Below, piece by piece: positions 1 through 9,276 of a DNA stretch of 64,000 nt. The position numbers and the translations under genes were made by a program. The notes beneath the pieces are model-generated. The model saw only the letters and a list, made by a program, of their open reading frames with translations. It did not search any database and was not told the DNA's origin. Source of the DNA: Streptomyces regalis (lineage in GTDB: Bacteria; Actinomycetota; Actinomycetes; Streptomycetales; Streptomycetaceae); contig NZ_LLZG01000254.1 in the NCBI RefSeq assembly GCF_001509475.1, forward strand, positions 29,649 through 93,648, given 5' to 3'. Position 1 is the stretch's first letter, and each line of letters opens with the position of its first letter.

Positions 1-759
1 GACACCGTGCCCGCCTCCGACGTAGGCCTGGGTGGCGAGCACGTACTTGCCGGTGTTCTCGTTGTACGAGACCCCGAGCCGCCCGACCCATCCCGCCTGA
101 CCGAGGGTGGCCCCGTTGTTGATCTTGGTCGAGCGCGTCGCGACGTTGTTCTCGAACTTCCAGTTCACCAGGTCCTTGGACGAGTACACGGGGACCGAGA
201 CGAAGCTGACGTTGCCGTCGTACTTCTTCGTCGGATTGGCCCGGTAGAGCTCGGCACCGGTGTAGTGCACGCCGTACCAGTAGTAGGTGTCACCGAACTT
301 GAAGACCCCACCGCCCTGCGAATAGATGGGGTTGCCGCTGGTGTCGTTCCAGAAGGTGTTGTTCGTGATGGTCTGGAACGTGCCCTTGTCGGCGGCCTTC
401 AGATCGCCGGCGGCGGTCATCAGCGCCGTCTTCGCGTCGGCGACGTCCGACGTGGTGGCCGAGGAGTCGTCGGCGACCTCGGCCGCGGCGGTCAGCGCCT
501 TGGCGAAGGGCTTCCAGGAGTCAGCCGTGTACTTGGTCGGAGTGCGCGTCTGGTAGTCGGACACCAGGTATTCGAGGCCGCGATCCACCACCGGTCCAGC
601 AGCGGCCCCCTGGTCCTGGAGCTCCGTTGCCTGTGTCTGTGTTGCAGGTGTCTCCGCCGCGGCGGTGCTCGCCGAGAGCGGTGCCGCCAACGCCACGGAC
701 AACAGGGTGGCGGCGGCTAACTTCCAGTACTTGGAGACGACACGCGATCTTTGTTTCAA
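1..759 (-). CDS. Secreted GH43-type exo-beta-1,3-galactanase (partial, 3' end outside window)
   Basis: The gene reads leftward off the window edge; 253 N-terminal residues are visible. The TTG start at 759 is chosen because it follows a GGAAGGTGACC ribosome site and opens a signal peptide (Lys/Arg, then a hydrophobic stretch ending about residue 36). Residues 58-125 form a helical FIVAR-like spacer. The five-bladed-propeller part starts near residue 128, with YYWYGVHY at about 159-166 and YSSKDLVNW at about 192-200, the latter typical of GH43 enzymes. SQGGG at about 147-151 stands where most GH43 members carry the catalytic Asp; this is a feature of the galactanase subfamily (GH43_24). It lies 4 bp after the PL9 gene and so is probably the last visible gene of the transporter operon. 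Likely role: releasing galactose from arabinogalactan side chains. The exact subfamily is inferred. Confidence 0.75.
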   Translation of the reverse strand, partial: MKQRSRVVSKYWKLAAATLLSVALAAPLSASTAAAETPATQTQATELQDQGAAAGPVVDRGLEYLVSDYQTRTPTKYTADSWKPFAKALTAAAEVADDSSATTSDVADAKTALMTAAGDLKAADKGTFQTITNNTFWNDTSGNPIYSQGGGVFKFGDTYYWYGVHYTGAELYRANPTKKYDGNVSFVSVPVYSSKDLVNWKFENNVATRSTKINNGATLGQAGWVGRLGVSYNENTGKYVLATQAYVGGGHGV

Positions 760-763
760 GAGG

Positions 764-2113
764 TCACCTTCCGTCATTCTCAAAGGCGCCGAGATCCGGC
801 GCACTTCCGTTGAAGGGCAGTCCCACGTCGGTGCCCTTGTCGATCAGGGCACTGGTCGCTGCGAGACGCAGGTGGGGCAGCACGGGCAGATTCCCGTCGG
901 TCTGGCGGGGCGCGTCCCAGCCGGACGTCGACACGCTCCGGAACTGGGAGTCAGACAGGGGGACGCCGAGGTTCCAGGTGTTGTACGCGGTGTTCGTGCC
1001 GCTCATGTTCGACGTCGCCGTTCCGGTGTAGGCGATGTTGTTGCGCAGGGTGCCCCGGCCGACGGCGGCGCCGCGCGAGTCGATTCCCAGCATGTTGAAG
1101 TTGGGGTGGTTTCCGTAGCCGGTGTTGTTGAAGAAGTCGTTGGCCACCGGGTGGTGGTTGGCGTAGAAGCCGGCCGCTTTGTTGAGGAACGCCACCGAGT
1201 AGCGGACGGTGTGCTTCGGCGCGTTGGCCTCGTAGTCGCCCCCGTAGCCGCCGGACTTGAAGCCGGCTCCGTTGCCGGAGGGCGTCGTCGTCCCCGGCAC
1301 GTACCCGTTGCGCCAGGCCCACGAGTTCTCGATGATCACGGGCGAGTAGGTGGAGATGAGGTCGAACCCGTCATCGGCGTTCCACCACGCGCGGCAACCC
1401 CGGAACACGTTCGCGGGGCGGCCGGCCGGCGTGTAGTGCGAACCGAACCCGTCGGCGTTCTCGCCGGGCCCGTCGTTGCTGCGCAGGTCGTAGTTGTCAT
1501 GCGCGTCCGAGTTGAGGACGAGGTTGCCGCCCCCGCCGCTGATGAACAGGCCGGTACCCATGTGGTGGTGGGTGTTGATCTGCTCGAAGACGTCGTTGCT
1601 GCCGGAAACCCAGATCCCCCAGGACTCGGCGTTGCGGTTGTTGTTCTGGGGAACCCCCTTGACTTCCAGTCCTTTGAGGTGGATCCAGCTGCCGGTGACG
1701 CTGAAGCCCTTGATGCGGCAGTTGTCCGTCATCCGCGAGAAGTCGAAGACCGGTTTCTCGCCCGGCTGGGCCCAGTACCGGATCGGGTTGCCCGAGCTGC
1801 CGCTCTTGTTGAGGGTGATCGCGTCGACCTTGGCGGTCTGGCTCGAACAGGCGCTGTTCGCACGGGTGTAGGCGTAGGTGCCGCCCCGGAAGTAGACCGT
1901 GTCGCCCGCCGTGGCGACGGCCTGTGCACGGGCGATCGATGCCCACGGGGCGGCCTGCGTGCCTGCCGCGCCGTCGTTCCCGTTCGGGGCGACGTAGTAG
2001 GTGTTTCCGGTCGTCGCGGCGCTCGCGGACGCCGAGCCGGGGGCCATGGCGACGGAACTCGCCGTGACCACCGAGAGCAGGAGGGCAGGGGTGCCGAACT
2101 TCGCGGTTCTCAC
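764..2113 (-). CDS. Secreted PL9-type pectate lyase (right-handed beta-helix)
   Basis: A 449-residue extracellular polysaccharide lyase expected to cleave polygalacturonate by beta-elimination. The GTG start at 2113 follows GGGA and opens a signal peptide ending near residue 33 (ASASA). The next part, TYYVAPNGNDG at 38-48, is the usual N-terminal rung of beta-helix lyases. The PL9 calcium and catalytic residues can be seen: Asp221 in ENADGF, Asp247, Asp248 and Asp251 in NADDGFD, and the catalytic-base Lys286 in NGAGFKSGG. A much longer open frame continues upstream but only as an out-of-frame shadow of the permease gene. It lies 116 bp downstream of the permease gene and 4 bp upstream of the GH43 gene, so it is probably co-expressed with sugar import. 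Confidence 0.88.
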   Translation of the reverse strand: MRTAKFGTPALLLSVVTASSVAMAPGSASASAATTGNTYYVAPNGNDGAAGTQAAPWASIARAQAVATAGDTVYFRGGTYAYTRANSACSSQTAKVDAITLNKSGSSGNPIRYWAQPGEKPVFDFSRMTDNCRIKGFSVTGSWIHLKGLEVKGVPQNNNRNAESWGIWVSGSNDVFEQINTHHHMGTGLFISGGGGNLVLNSDAHDNYDLRSNDGPGENADGFGSHYTPAGRPANVFRGCRAWWNADDGFDLISTYSPVIIENSWAWRNGYVPGTTTPSGNGAGFKSGGYGGDYEANAPKHTVRYSVAFLNKAAGFYANHHPVANDFFNNTGYGNHPNFNMLGIDSRGAAVGRGTLRNNIAYTGTATSNMSGTNTAYNTWNLGVPLSDSQFRSVSTSGWDAPRQTDGNLPVLPHLRLAATSALIDKGTDVGLPFNGSAPDLGAFENDGR

Positions 2114-2229
2114 AGCGTCATCTCCCGAGTCAGGTGATTTCCCGTGCGGCAGTAGGGCTCGTGCCTGCCTGAAGAACTCGGCGCAGGCGAAAGCTGCTTT
2201 TCGAGGGGTGGGACCACGCGCGTGTTTCT

Positions 2230-3066
2230 TCAGAACTTCATGGCGCCGGCGGCCAGGTTGGCGATGAAGTGGCGCGAGCCGATCAGGAAGACCCCGATCA
2301 GCGGGATCACTGACATGAGTGCTCCGGCGATGACCATCGACTGGTCGGTGGTGTAGATGCCGTTCAGCTGCTGCACGGCCACCTGCAGTGTCACCTTGCC
2401 CGGGTCGGTCATCACGATCAGTGGCCACAGGTAGTCGTTCCAGATGTGGAAGAAGGTGAAGATCCCCAGGAAAGCCAGCCCCGGGCGGAGCACCGGCAGC
2501 CCCACCGTCCACCACTGGCGGAAGAACCCGGCCCCGTCGACCCTCGAGGCCTGGATCAGCTCGTCGGCGATCGCCCCCTGCGCGTACTGGCGCATCCAGA
2601 AGATCCCGAACGCGTTGGCCGCACCGGGAATGATCAGTGCCTTGAGCGAGCCGACCCAGCCGAGCCAGGCCAGGGTGACGAACTGCGGCACCAGCGCCAG
2701 CTGCATCGGAATCATGAAGGTGGCCAGCACGACCCAGAACAGCACTCTGCGCCCGGGGAAGTCGTATTTGGCGAAGGCGAAGGCGGCCAGCGAGTCGAAG
2801 AGCAGCACCAGGAACGTCACGGATGTGGCGGCCACGACGGTGATGCCCATCGACCCCCAGAAGTCGATCCCGTCGAACACCTTGTTCATGTTCTCCCACA
2901 GGTGGGATCCCGGGATCAGCTTGGGCGGGTAGGCGAAGATGTCCCCGGTTGTGTTCGAGGCCATCACGAACATCCAGTAGAACGGGAAGACCGTGATCAG
3001 CACGCCCAGCAGGAGTACGGCGTGGCCCACGGTGGTCCGCGACCGGGCGGCGTTCTCAGCGCGCAC
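2230..3066 (-). CDS. CUT1 sugar ABC transporter permease, MalG type
   Basis: A 278-residue inner-membrane permease with six predicted membrane segments. The first is near residues 14-36 (VLLLGVLITVFPFYWMFVM). The cytoplasmic EAA-like loop, which contacts the ATPase, is at about residues 178-200 (QASRVDGAG, then LPVLRP). The GTG start overlaps the end of the upstream MalF-type gene by 11 bp, indicating translational coupling. No ATP-binding subunit is encoded nearby; in Streptomyces such transporters normally share the MsiK ATPase encoded elsewhere. Neighbouring pectin enzymes suggest import of galacturonide or rhamnogalacturonan oligosaccharides, which is inferred. Confidence 0.92.
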   Translation of the reverse strand: MRAENAARSRTTVGHAVLLLGVLITVFPFYWMFVMASNTTGDIFAYPPKLIPGSHLWENMNKVFDGIDFWGSMGITVVAATSVTFLVLLFDSLAAFAFAKYDFPGRRVLFWVVLATFMIPMQLALVPQFVTLAWLGWVGSLKALIIPGAANAFGIFWMRQYAQGAIADELIQASRVDGAGFFRQWWTVGLPVLRPGLAFLGIFTFFHIWNDYLWPLIVMTDPGKVTLQVAVQQLNGIYTTDQSMVIAGALMSVIPLIGVFLIGSRHFIANLAAGAMKF

Positions 3067-4072
3067 GGGACTTCCCCTTCCGCTTGCCGGTGCCGATCGC
3101 GTCCTCGTCCCGGCCGCCGATCAGCCGCCAGTTGATGACGGAGAACACCGCGATCAGGAGGAACAGCGCCCAGCCGACGGCAGCGCCGTAGCCGAACCGG
3201 TTGAAGACGAACGCCTGCTGGTACAGGTAGAGCACGATGGTGGTGGCCTCGCCGCCGGGCCCGCCGACGTTCCCGTTGTCGTCCACCGGGAACAGCACCT
3301 GCGGCTCTGTGAACAGTTGCAGCCCGCCGATGGTGGAGGTGACGGCGACGAACAGGATCACCGGGCGGAGCATCGGGATGGTGATCCGGAAGAAGGTCTG
3401 GCGATTGTCGGCGCCGTCGACCTTGGCCGCCTCGAACACGTCGCTGGAGATGGCCTGCAGGCCGGCCAGGCAGATGATGGCGTTGTAGCCGACCCACCGC
3501 CAGATGGTGATCGCCGCCACGGAGACCTTCATCGCCCACGGGTCGGACAGCCAGCCGACCTCGCCGGCGCTGATCGCCCGCAGCGCGCTGTTGAGCAGCC
3601 CGGAGCTGTCGCTGAAGACGGAGCCGAGCACCAGGGTCATCGCCACGATCGAGGTGACGTTCGGGACGAAGTAGGCCACCCGGTAGAACGCCTTGAACCG
3701 CACCGTGGTGTGCAGGGCGTAGGCGATGACCAGCGCCAGGAAGACCATCGGGACGGTGGACAGGATCCAGATGACCAGGGTGTTGCCGATCGACTGCCAG
3801 AAGTCGGAGTCGGTCACCAGGTACGCGTAGTTCTCCCAGCCGATCGGCCGCGTCTCTCCGATGCCGTCCCACGACATGAATGACAGGTAGATGGAGAAGC
3901 CGACCGGGAAGACGCCGAATACGGCGAAGAGGAGGAAGAACGGGGAGACCGCCGTGTACATCGGCCAGTAGCGGCGCCAGCCTGGCAGCGGCCTGGACCC
4001 GTCCGGTGGCGGCTTGGCGGTCCTCCCGCGCCGCTCGACGGTCTTCCCGCGCAGCGCATCGGCGAGGCCCAT
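3056..4072 (-). CDS. CUT1 sugar ABC transporter permease, MalF type
   Basis: A 338-residue permease, the MalF-type partner of the next gene. A basic N-terminal tail of about 35 residues precedes the first membrane segment (YTAVSPFFLLFAVFGVFPVG). The EAA loop is FEAAKVDGADNRQTFFRITI followed by PMLRP. The C-terminal tail is Lys/Arg-rich (KRKGKSRAR). The ATG start abuts the stop of the binding-protein gene without any gap, so the three transporter genes form one coupled unit. Substrate is inferred from neighbours to be a pectin-derived oligosaccharide. Confidence 0.92.
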   Translation of the reverse strand: MGLADALRGKTVERRGRTAKPPPDGSRPLPGWRRYWPMYTAVSPFFLLFAVFGVFPVGFSIYLSFMSWDGIGETRPIGWENYAYLVTDSDFWQSIGNTLVIWILSTVPMVFLALVIAYALHTTVRFKAFYRVAYFVPNVTSIVAMTLVLGSVFSDSSGLLNSALRAISAGEVGWLSDPWAMKVSVAAITIWRWVGYNAIICLAGLQAISSDVFEAAKVDGADNRQTFFRITIPMLRPVILFVAVTSTIGGLQLFTEPQVLFPVDDNGNVGGPGGEATTIVLYLYQQAFVFNRFGYGAAVGWALFLLIAVFSVINWRLIGGRDEDAIGTGKRKGKSRAR

Positions 4073-5356
4073 TCAGATCGCCCCCTCGCGGATGAGTTCA
4101 CGCTCGATGGTGTTCTGGGCGTCCCTCCATGCCGTGTCGACGTTCTTGCCGGACTCCACGTTGGCGAGCTCGGCGGCGAAGACGGGGTCCATCACCCGGT
4201 CGTACGGGCTCTTGTTGACGGTCCTGACCTGCCGCGCCGACGGTCCGAACACCTCGATGGTGCGCTGTCCGCCGTAGAAGGGCCGGGACTCACGCATCTC
4301 CGGCCTCGTGAAGGAGTGCGGGGAGGACGGGAACAGCGACATCTCCGTGAACGCCTTGACCTGGTTCTCAGGAGACTGCAGCCAGGTGATGAACTTGTAG
4401 GCCGCCTCGGGGTTCTTGGAGTACTTGGTGATCGCCAGGAAGGACCCGCCGACGTTGCCGGAGCCGCCGGGCGGGTCGGCCACCCGCCACTTGCCCCCGG
4501 TCTTCGGCGCGGCCGACTCCGGGAAGGCGAGGCCCCACCACACCGCGCCGATGCCGACCGGCTGGCGGCCACTGGTGATCACTCCGTACAAGTCGGGGGA
4601 GCCCTCCGGGGCGCCGGCCGACAGGCCCTCCCTGCCGATCCGGTAGGCCAGTTCGAATGCCTCGCGCAGTTCGTCTCTGTCACCGATGTACCGGCCGTCC
4701 TCGGTCATGAACTTGCTGCCCAGCTGGCCCAGCCGGATGCTCCAGACGTGGCGGATGTTGGGGCAGATCACCGCGCGCTCCTGGGACCTCCGCAATTCCT
4801 TGCCCAGGGCGATGAAGCCGTCCCAGTCCGGGGCCCGGGCGGCGAGCTCCTTCGGGTCGGTGGTGATCCCGGCTTCCTGAAGCAGGTCGGCGCGGTAGAA
4901 CAGCCCGGTGGGGCCGGTGTCCATGGGGAACGCGATCATCCGGCCCTCGGGCGTGATGCACTCGCTCCACTTCCAGTCCAGGTACCGGCTCTTCAGCTCG
5001 GCCGCGCCGAAGGCGTTGAGGTCGACGAACATGTCCTGGTTGGGGAAGTAGGTGGCCACGTCGGAGTTGATGCCGATGATGTCCGGCACCAGAGACTTGC
5101 CGGCGAGCGCGGTACGCACCTTGGTGTTGAAATGGCCGCCGATGTTGGTGCGGCTGAGTTTGAAGCCCTGGGCCCCGGGAATGCCCTTCGTCTCCGCCCG
5201 GGCGACCAGCTCGTCGCTCACCGACCGGTCCCAGGTCCACAGAGTGATCTCATCCGGGTCGCCGAGCGAGCGCTGCGACCCGCAGCCGGCCGGCCCGAAC
5301 CCTCCGGCGGCCGATCCGGCGCCCAGCGCCAGAAACCGTCTTCGTGACACTGCCAT
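4073..5356 (-). CDS. Extracellular sugar-binding lipoprotein of CUT1 ABC transporter (Tat-type signal)
   Basis: A 427-residue solute-binding protein, first gene of the uptake operon. The ATG start at 5356 is preferred over longer upstream starts because GGAAGGTGG lies about 10 bp upstream and the protein then begins MAVSRRRFLALG, a twin-arginine signal. The lipobox GPAGC follows near residue 24. The mature part has the family 1 binding-protein pattern: an early DEITLWTWD strand, DMFVDLNAFG, and a hinge helix SAAPKTGGKWRVADPPGG. The protein should be anchored outside the membrane and deliver an oligosaccharide to the two permeases. Regulation is not obvious: no clear LacI operator was found directly upstream. 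Confidence 0.9.
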   Translation of the reverse strand: MAVSRRRFLALGAGSAAGGFGPAGCGSQRSLGDPDEITLWTWDRSVSDELVARAETKGIPGAQGFKLSRTNIGGHFNTKVRTALAGKSLVPDIIGINSDVATYFPNQDMFVDLNAFGAAELKSRYLDWKWSECITPEGRMIAFPMDTGPTGLFYRADLLQEAGITTDPKELAARAPDWDGFIALGKELRRSQERAVICPNIRHVWSIRLGQLGSKFMTEDGRYIGDRDELREAFELAYRIGREGLSAGAPEGSPDLYGVITSGRQPVGIGAVWWGLAFPESAAPKTGGKWRVADPPGGSGNVGGSFLAITKYSKNPEAAYKFITWLQSPENQVKAFTEMSLFPSSPHSFTRPEMRESRPFYGGQRTIEVFGPSARQVRTVNKSPYDRVMDPVFAAELANVESGKNVDTAWRDAQNTIERELIREGAI

Positions 5357-5915
5357 GGACGCGTGTACCACCTTCCGAGCGAGCGGCCCACCCCCTGATC
5401 GCTCAGGCGGTGGCCGAACAGACATCGCGAACGGCTGCTCTGGTTGAACGGGGGGCGGCGTGCTTGAGGAGGCTCGGCACCGCCGCCGACACGCTGCACA
5501 CATCGCTGCCCACGAGCGCCGGTGCGGACCTCATGGCCCACAGGACGAAGTGGCCGCGCAGCTCCGTGTCCGTAAGCCCGGGCGGCCGACCTCCGGCATG
5601 CCCCGGCCGTTGATTTCGGTGATCCACGCGAACGCGGCCACTGTGGTCGCCGATGATGGCCTTGGGCGAGCACCAGTCGTACGTGAGGCAGCCCAGGCCC
5701 GAAGCGGCGAACTGGCGGGCGTCCTGCGTGTGCCCGGTCGCACCCTCGCCCCGGCCTCCTTCTTCGTCGCACGCCGCGGCCTGGTCGGAGCCAAGCCGTT
5801 TCCGTACGCCATCGTCAGGTTCAGGTAGGGACGACTGCGTCCTCGGTCTGCTGCACCGCCGTCGTTGAGGTCACCCGCGAACCGACCGGCATCGGTTCGC
5901 GCCCACCGCCGCGTG
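5357..5915. other. Intergenic region upstream of the pectin-uptake operon
   Basis: About 560 bp between the CE12 operon end and the start of the uptake operon. It must hold the promoter for the binding-protein gene. Several overlapping open frames cross it on the minus strand but none has a family signature or ribosome site; they change frame along the stretch, so they may be gene debris or chance. No clear palindromic operator was recognised. Confidence 0.5.
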
Positions 5916-6785
5916 CTACGTGAGATACGCGGCGAGCGGGAGGTTCTGGCGGCGCACGTCACCGGCGACGAGCCCTGCGACCCGCTGGGCGCCGTAGGTG
6001 TCGAAGTGGGTGTGGTCGTTGCAGAAGAAGGTGCCCAGGGGGCCGCTGCCTCCGTAGTCGCCGTTGTTCGGGCAGAAGTGCAGACTGTTGTAGAGCGAGA
6101 CACTGAGCGTCTGCAGGTCGATGACGGGCGCCCTGGTGACGGCGCCGGCGGCGAGGGTCTGGGTGACAAAGCCGCGGTTCTTGGTCGCTGTGCCGCCGGA
6201 GCAGGTGATGGCGGCCACCGGGGTGAGCAGCACCGGGTGCGCGCCCCGGGCCAGGGCGGCCTGCGCCATCTGGGTCATCAGCTGTTGGTACCGGGCCGGG
6301 CCGACGTGCCGGGGGCAGGTCGAGGAGGAGTCATTGATGCCGAACTGGATGAGCAGGTAGTCACCGGCCTTCATTCCGGTGGTCGAGTTCAGCATCGCCT
6401 GCCAGCGGGACGAGTACGTGGTGGACGTGAGGCGGCACTCACCGTCCGAGCCCTTGGTACCGCTCACGTTCCCCTCGTACAGCCAGGTCTGGATGCTGCG
6501 GCCTCCGACGGCCTGGTTCTTGACGGTCACTTCGCTGTTGAACAAGGCGTCGAACTGGCTGCCCCAGCCGACCGGGCACCGGCCGGAGCTCGGGTTGGCC
6601 ATGGTGGAGTCGCCGGCCAGCCACACGGTGACCGGCGCGGCGGCCGCCTGTGCGGCCGGGGCCTGGGCGCGGGAGGCACTGGTGCAGTCCGTGGCGACGC
6701 GGTCCGCCGCGGATGCGGCGCTGACACCGAGGCTCGACAAGGCGATCATGAGCGCGGTCGTGATGAGAATCCGTAAGTTCCTCAA
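5916..6785 (-). CDS. Secreted SGNH/GDSL esterase, CE12-type rhamnogalacturonan acetylesterase-like
   Basis: A 289-residue secreted deacetylase. The TTG start at 6785 is chosen because AAGGAGGG lies 5 bp upstream and a signal peptide (RNLRILITTALMIALSSLG) follows. SGNH block residues are visible: Ser in WLAGDSTM, Gly in AVGGRS, Asn in IQFGINDSS, and the Asp-His pair in DHTHFDTYGA. This arrangement is that of the CE12 / rhamnogalacturonan acetylesterase group. It ends with LPLAAYLT, matching LPLAAYLR at the end of the upstream paralogue. The 35-bp gap to that gene and the GH53 gene beyond indicate one operon acting on acetylated rhamnogalacturonan I. Confidence 0.85.
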   Translation of the reverse strand: MRNLRILITTALMIALSSLGVSAASAADRVATDCTSASRAQAPAAQAAAAPVTVWLAGDSTMANPSSGRCPVGWGSQFDALFNSEVTVKNQAVGGRSIQTWLYEGNVSGTKGSDGECRLTSTTYSSRWQAMLNSTTGMKAGDYLLIQFGINDSSSTCPRHVGPARYQQLMTQMAQAALARGAHPVLLTPVAAITCSGGTATKNRGFVTQTLAAGAVTRAPVIDLQTLSVSLYNSLHFCPNNGDYGGSGPLGTFFCNDHTHFDTYGAQRVAGLVAGDVRRQNLPLAAYLT

Positions 6786-6820
6786 CGGGTCCCTCCTTGG
6801 GACTGGCGCCGGGCGTTCGG

Positions 6821-7909
6821 TCAGCGCAGGTACGCGGCCAGGGGCAGGCGCTGCTCGCGGATGCTCTGGAGCACCAGCCCGCCCATCTGGCTCGCGCCGT
6901 ACTGCGAGAAGTGGGTGTTGTCCGTGACACCGTCGACGGATGAGCGCAGGAAGAGCTGTGCGGAGGCGGACGGGCCGAGGGACTCGACCAGCGTCTTGCT
7001 CTTGGTGGTCAGATCGATCACTGGCACGTTCTGCGCCGTGCCGACCGAGCGCATCTCGGCGGGCAGGTTCACTCCGAGGCCGTTGACGTGCAGTGCTGTG
7101 GGCGTGAGCCGGCTGCCGTTGAACTGGCGGCGGACCGGCGGGGTCACCAGAACGGGAACGCCGCCCTTCGCACGGACCTGCGTGATCATGGAGGTGAGGT
7201 TGCTCCGGAAGGCTGACGCGCTGGTTTGCTTGTCGTTGTGGCCGAACTGGATGAAGACCGCGTCGTTTGCCTTGACCTTCGGCAGCAGGGCCGGGAAGAG
7301 CGCCGAGTTCCTCAGGAAGCTGCCCGAACTCTCCCCCGAGTCGGCGTAGTTGGCGACGGACGCTCCGGGACCCACCGCCGGCGTGATCATCTGGCCCCAT
7401 CCCGTGTACGGGGCCACGGGCTGGTCGCACACGGTCGAGTCGCCGGCCAGGTAGGCGACCAGCGGCTGGGCCGCCGGTTTCACCGAGACGGCCGACACCT
7501 GCGGGTTGGTCCCCGAGAACCGGATGTCCAGACCGGGGTTTCCGGCGCCGCCCTGGCCGGTGGGCTGCCCCTCCGGCTGCCGCACGTTGACCGTGAACGA
7601 GTACGTGGCAGCGGCACCGGCCGCCGTCTTCGTCGCCGGAAGCGCCAGGCGCCGGGCCTCCACCCACATGTCCGTCTCGGCGGCACCGGCACCGCCGATG
7701 GAGACCGTCACGTCGTAGTTGCCGGGTGAGACCGCGTAGTGACACTTGATCGGCGCGGTGCCGGAACAACCGGCCGGCAGCGCCCGCGTGGCGGCATCGG
7801 CATGCGCCGCACCGGTGCCGACCAGCATCGCGAGGGTCAGCAGACCCACTGCTCCCAGCCTGACCCCGTGCCCTTCGAGACCCAATGTCATGCCCATTAC
7901 AATCACCAA
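6821..7909 (-). CDS. Secreted CE12-type rhamnogalacturonan acetylesterase with N-terminal carbohydrate-binding-like domain
   Basis: A 362-residue secreted SGNH hydrolase. A signal peptide occupies roughly residues 1-38. Residues 40-145 form a beta-rich module (GNYDVTVSIGG, DIRFSGTNPQV) of the kind seen at the N-terminus of many bacterial rhamnogalacturonan acetylesterases. The catalytic domain follows: Ser in LAGDSTVCDQ, the GESSGSF loop, Asn in IQFGHNDKQ, and Asp/His in DNTHFSQYGA. The start could be 7909 or the ATG four codons later (7897); both give the same mature protein. It is the middle gene of a probable GH53-CE12-CE12 operon, 51 bp after the GH53 gene. Confidence 0.88.
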   Translation of the reverse strand: MVIVMGMTLGLEGHGVRLGAVGLLTLAMLVGTGAAHADAATRALPAGCSGTAPIKCHYAVSPGNYDVTVSIGGAGAAETDMWVEARRLALPATKTAAGAAATYSFTVNVRQPEGQPTGQGGAGNPGLDIRFSGTNPQVSAVSVKPAAQPLVAYLAGDSTVCDQPVAPYTGWGQMITPAVGPGASVANYADSGESSGSFLRNSALFPALLPKVKANDAVFIQFGHNDKQTSASAFRSNLTSMITQVRAKGGVPVLVTPPVRRQFNGSRLTPTALHVNGLGVNLPAEMRSVGTAQNVPVIDLTTKSKTLVESLGPSASAQLFLRSSVDGVTDNTHFSQYGASQMGGLVLQSIREQRLPLAAYLR

Positions 7910-7960
7910 TCCCAGTCCTTGACCGGAGAGTTGCCCGGGTTGAGGTCCATGGCCCGCCGC

Positions 7961-9019
7961 TCAGGCCTGGGTGAAGCCGTTCATGATCGCGGTGGGCCGC
8001 TTGCTGGAGGAGTCCCAGGCGCCCATGTTGTAGCCGGTGAACGGGGACATGCACTCCGGCTCCCAGTAGAAGATGCCCTGCCCGCCATTGGCCTTGAGGG
8101 CCTTGATGTAGGCGACCAGCGCGGCCTGGGTGGAGGAGGCACGGTCCACCCGACCGCCGAACTCGCTCTGCAGGAACGGTTTGCCGTAGGCGTCGGAGAT
8201 CTTCTTCATGTTCGCCACGATCCCGGGGGCGAGGTCGGCGCTGCCGTAGGACGAGAACACCGACATGTCCCACTTGCCGCCGCTCGCCGCGTAGCGGCTG
8301 AAGAACGTCGTCATCACGTCGTACTTCTGCGGCTGGGCCAGGTGGATACACACGGTCGAGTTCGGTGACACCGCCTTGACCTGGTCGTATGCGGCGTTGA
8401 GCAGCCCCGTCATCTGCGCCCCGTTGGAGACGCTGCCGACCGGGCGGCAGATCCCGCTGTTGATCTCGTTGCCGATTTGCACCCAGGTGGGCAGCACGTC
8501 GTTGTTCCTCATGACCGTCATGGTCTGGTTCACGTACGCGCCCATCGCGGTGCGCATCTGGCTGTAGCTCATGTTCCGCCAGGCCGCGGGCGGGTTCTGC
8601 ACGCCGACGGAGTTCCAGGTGTCGCCGAACATGTAGTCGAGCATGATCGACATCCCGGCGGCCTTGACCCGCTTGGCGAAGGCGGCCACCTCGTTGATGC
8701 CGCAGTGCCCGTTGGCCGGGTCGTTGGACGGCTTGACGAAGGTGCGCAGGCGTACGGCGGTGATGCCGTAACCCTTGAGGATCGTCAGCAAATCCTGGGT
8801 CTGCCCGCCGGCGTTCTTCCAGGAGTAGCCGCGCGCCTCCATCTGAGGTGCCCAGCTGATGTCGACGCCCTTGACGAAGCTCGCCGCGGCCTCGGCAGGC
8901 GTCTCGAGTTCGGCGAACGCGACAGCGGTGGCGAGCGCCCCGGCGGTGGCGGTGGTGGCCTTGAGCAGGGTTCGCCGGCTGATGTGTCCGGCAACTGGTG
9001 TGGGGGGTTGCGGGGACAT
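7961..9019 (-). CDS. Secreted GH53 endo-beta-1,4-galactanase (arabinogalactan endo-galactanase)
   Basis: A 352-residue TIM-barrel enzyme that hydrolyses beta-1,4-galactan side chains of pectin. A Tat signal (ISRRTLLKATTATAG) is followed by the mature start ASFVKGVDIS near residue 46. GH53 motifs are clear: SFVKGVDISWAPQMEARG, then the acid/base Glu185 in WVQIGNEINSG and the nucleophile Glu286 in LQSEFGG. FYWEPE lies near the C-terminus. Length matches single-domain family members and no carbohydrate-binding module is attached. First gene of the GH53-CE12-CE12 operon; the promoter should lie in the 670-bp region shared with the divergent PL11 pseudogene. Confidence 0.93.
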   Translation of the reverse strand: MSPQPPTPVAGHISRRTLLKATTATAGALATAVAFAELETPAEAAASFVKGVDISWAPQMEARGYSWKNAGGQTQDLLTILKGYGITAVRLRTFVKPSNDPANGHCGINEVAAFAKRVKAAGMSIMLDYMFGDTWNSVGVQNPPAAWRNMSYSQMRTAMGAYVNQTMTVMRNNDVLPTWVQIGNEINSGICRPVGSVSNGAQMTGLLNAAYDQVKAVSPNSTVCIHLAQPQKYDVMTTFFSRYAASGGKWDMSVFSSYGSADLAPGIVANMKKISDAYGKPFLQSEFGGRVDRASSTQAALVAYIKALKANGGQGIFYWEPECMSPFTGYNMGAWDSSSKRPTAIMNGFTQA

Positions 9020-9276
9020 GTCCGGTCCTTTCCTTCCGTCGTTCGCAGGGGAGACGTCGCGGTCGGCGGAGAGCGCGTCAGTGAGGAAGAGACTTCCAGG
9101 AGCGAGGCGGGTGATTGGGGCAACTGACTCTCACGCCCGAGGAGTTGGTGTAGCCGCGTGCGATCCAGCCGATGAGCCTCCCTCGGTGTGGCAGCAACTA
9201 AGGCAGGAGTGCTTACGAGTGGCACGTGTCGAAGGGCGCGGCCTTGGCATGCCAGGGACGCTCCTCCGAGCCTGAA

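Noticed and set aside
665..2137. Long plus-strand open frame of 490 codons
   Set aside because: It lies antisense to the PL9 gene, has no ribosome site or family motif, and is an effect of high GC content.
5403..5870. Possible degraded enzyme gene on the minus strand (YLNLTMAYGNGLAP, QFAASGLGCLTYDW)
   Set aside because: The stretches look protein-like but could not be linked to any family, and they lie in different frames without a start.
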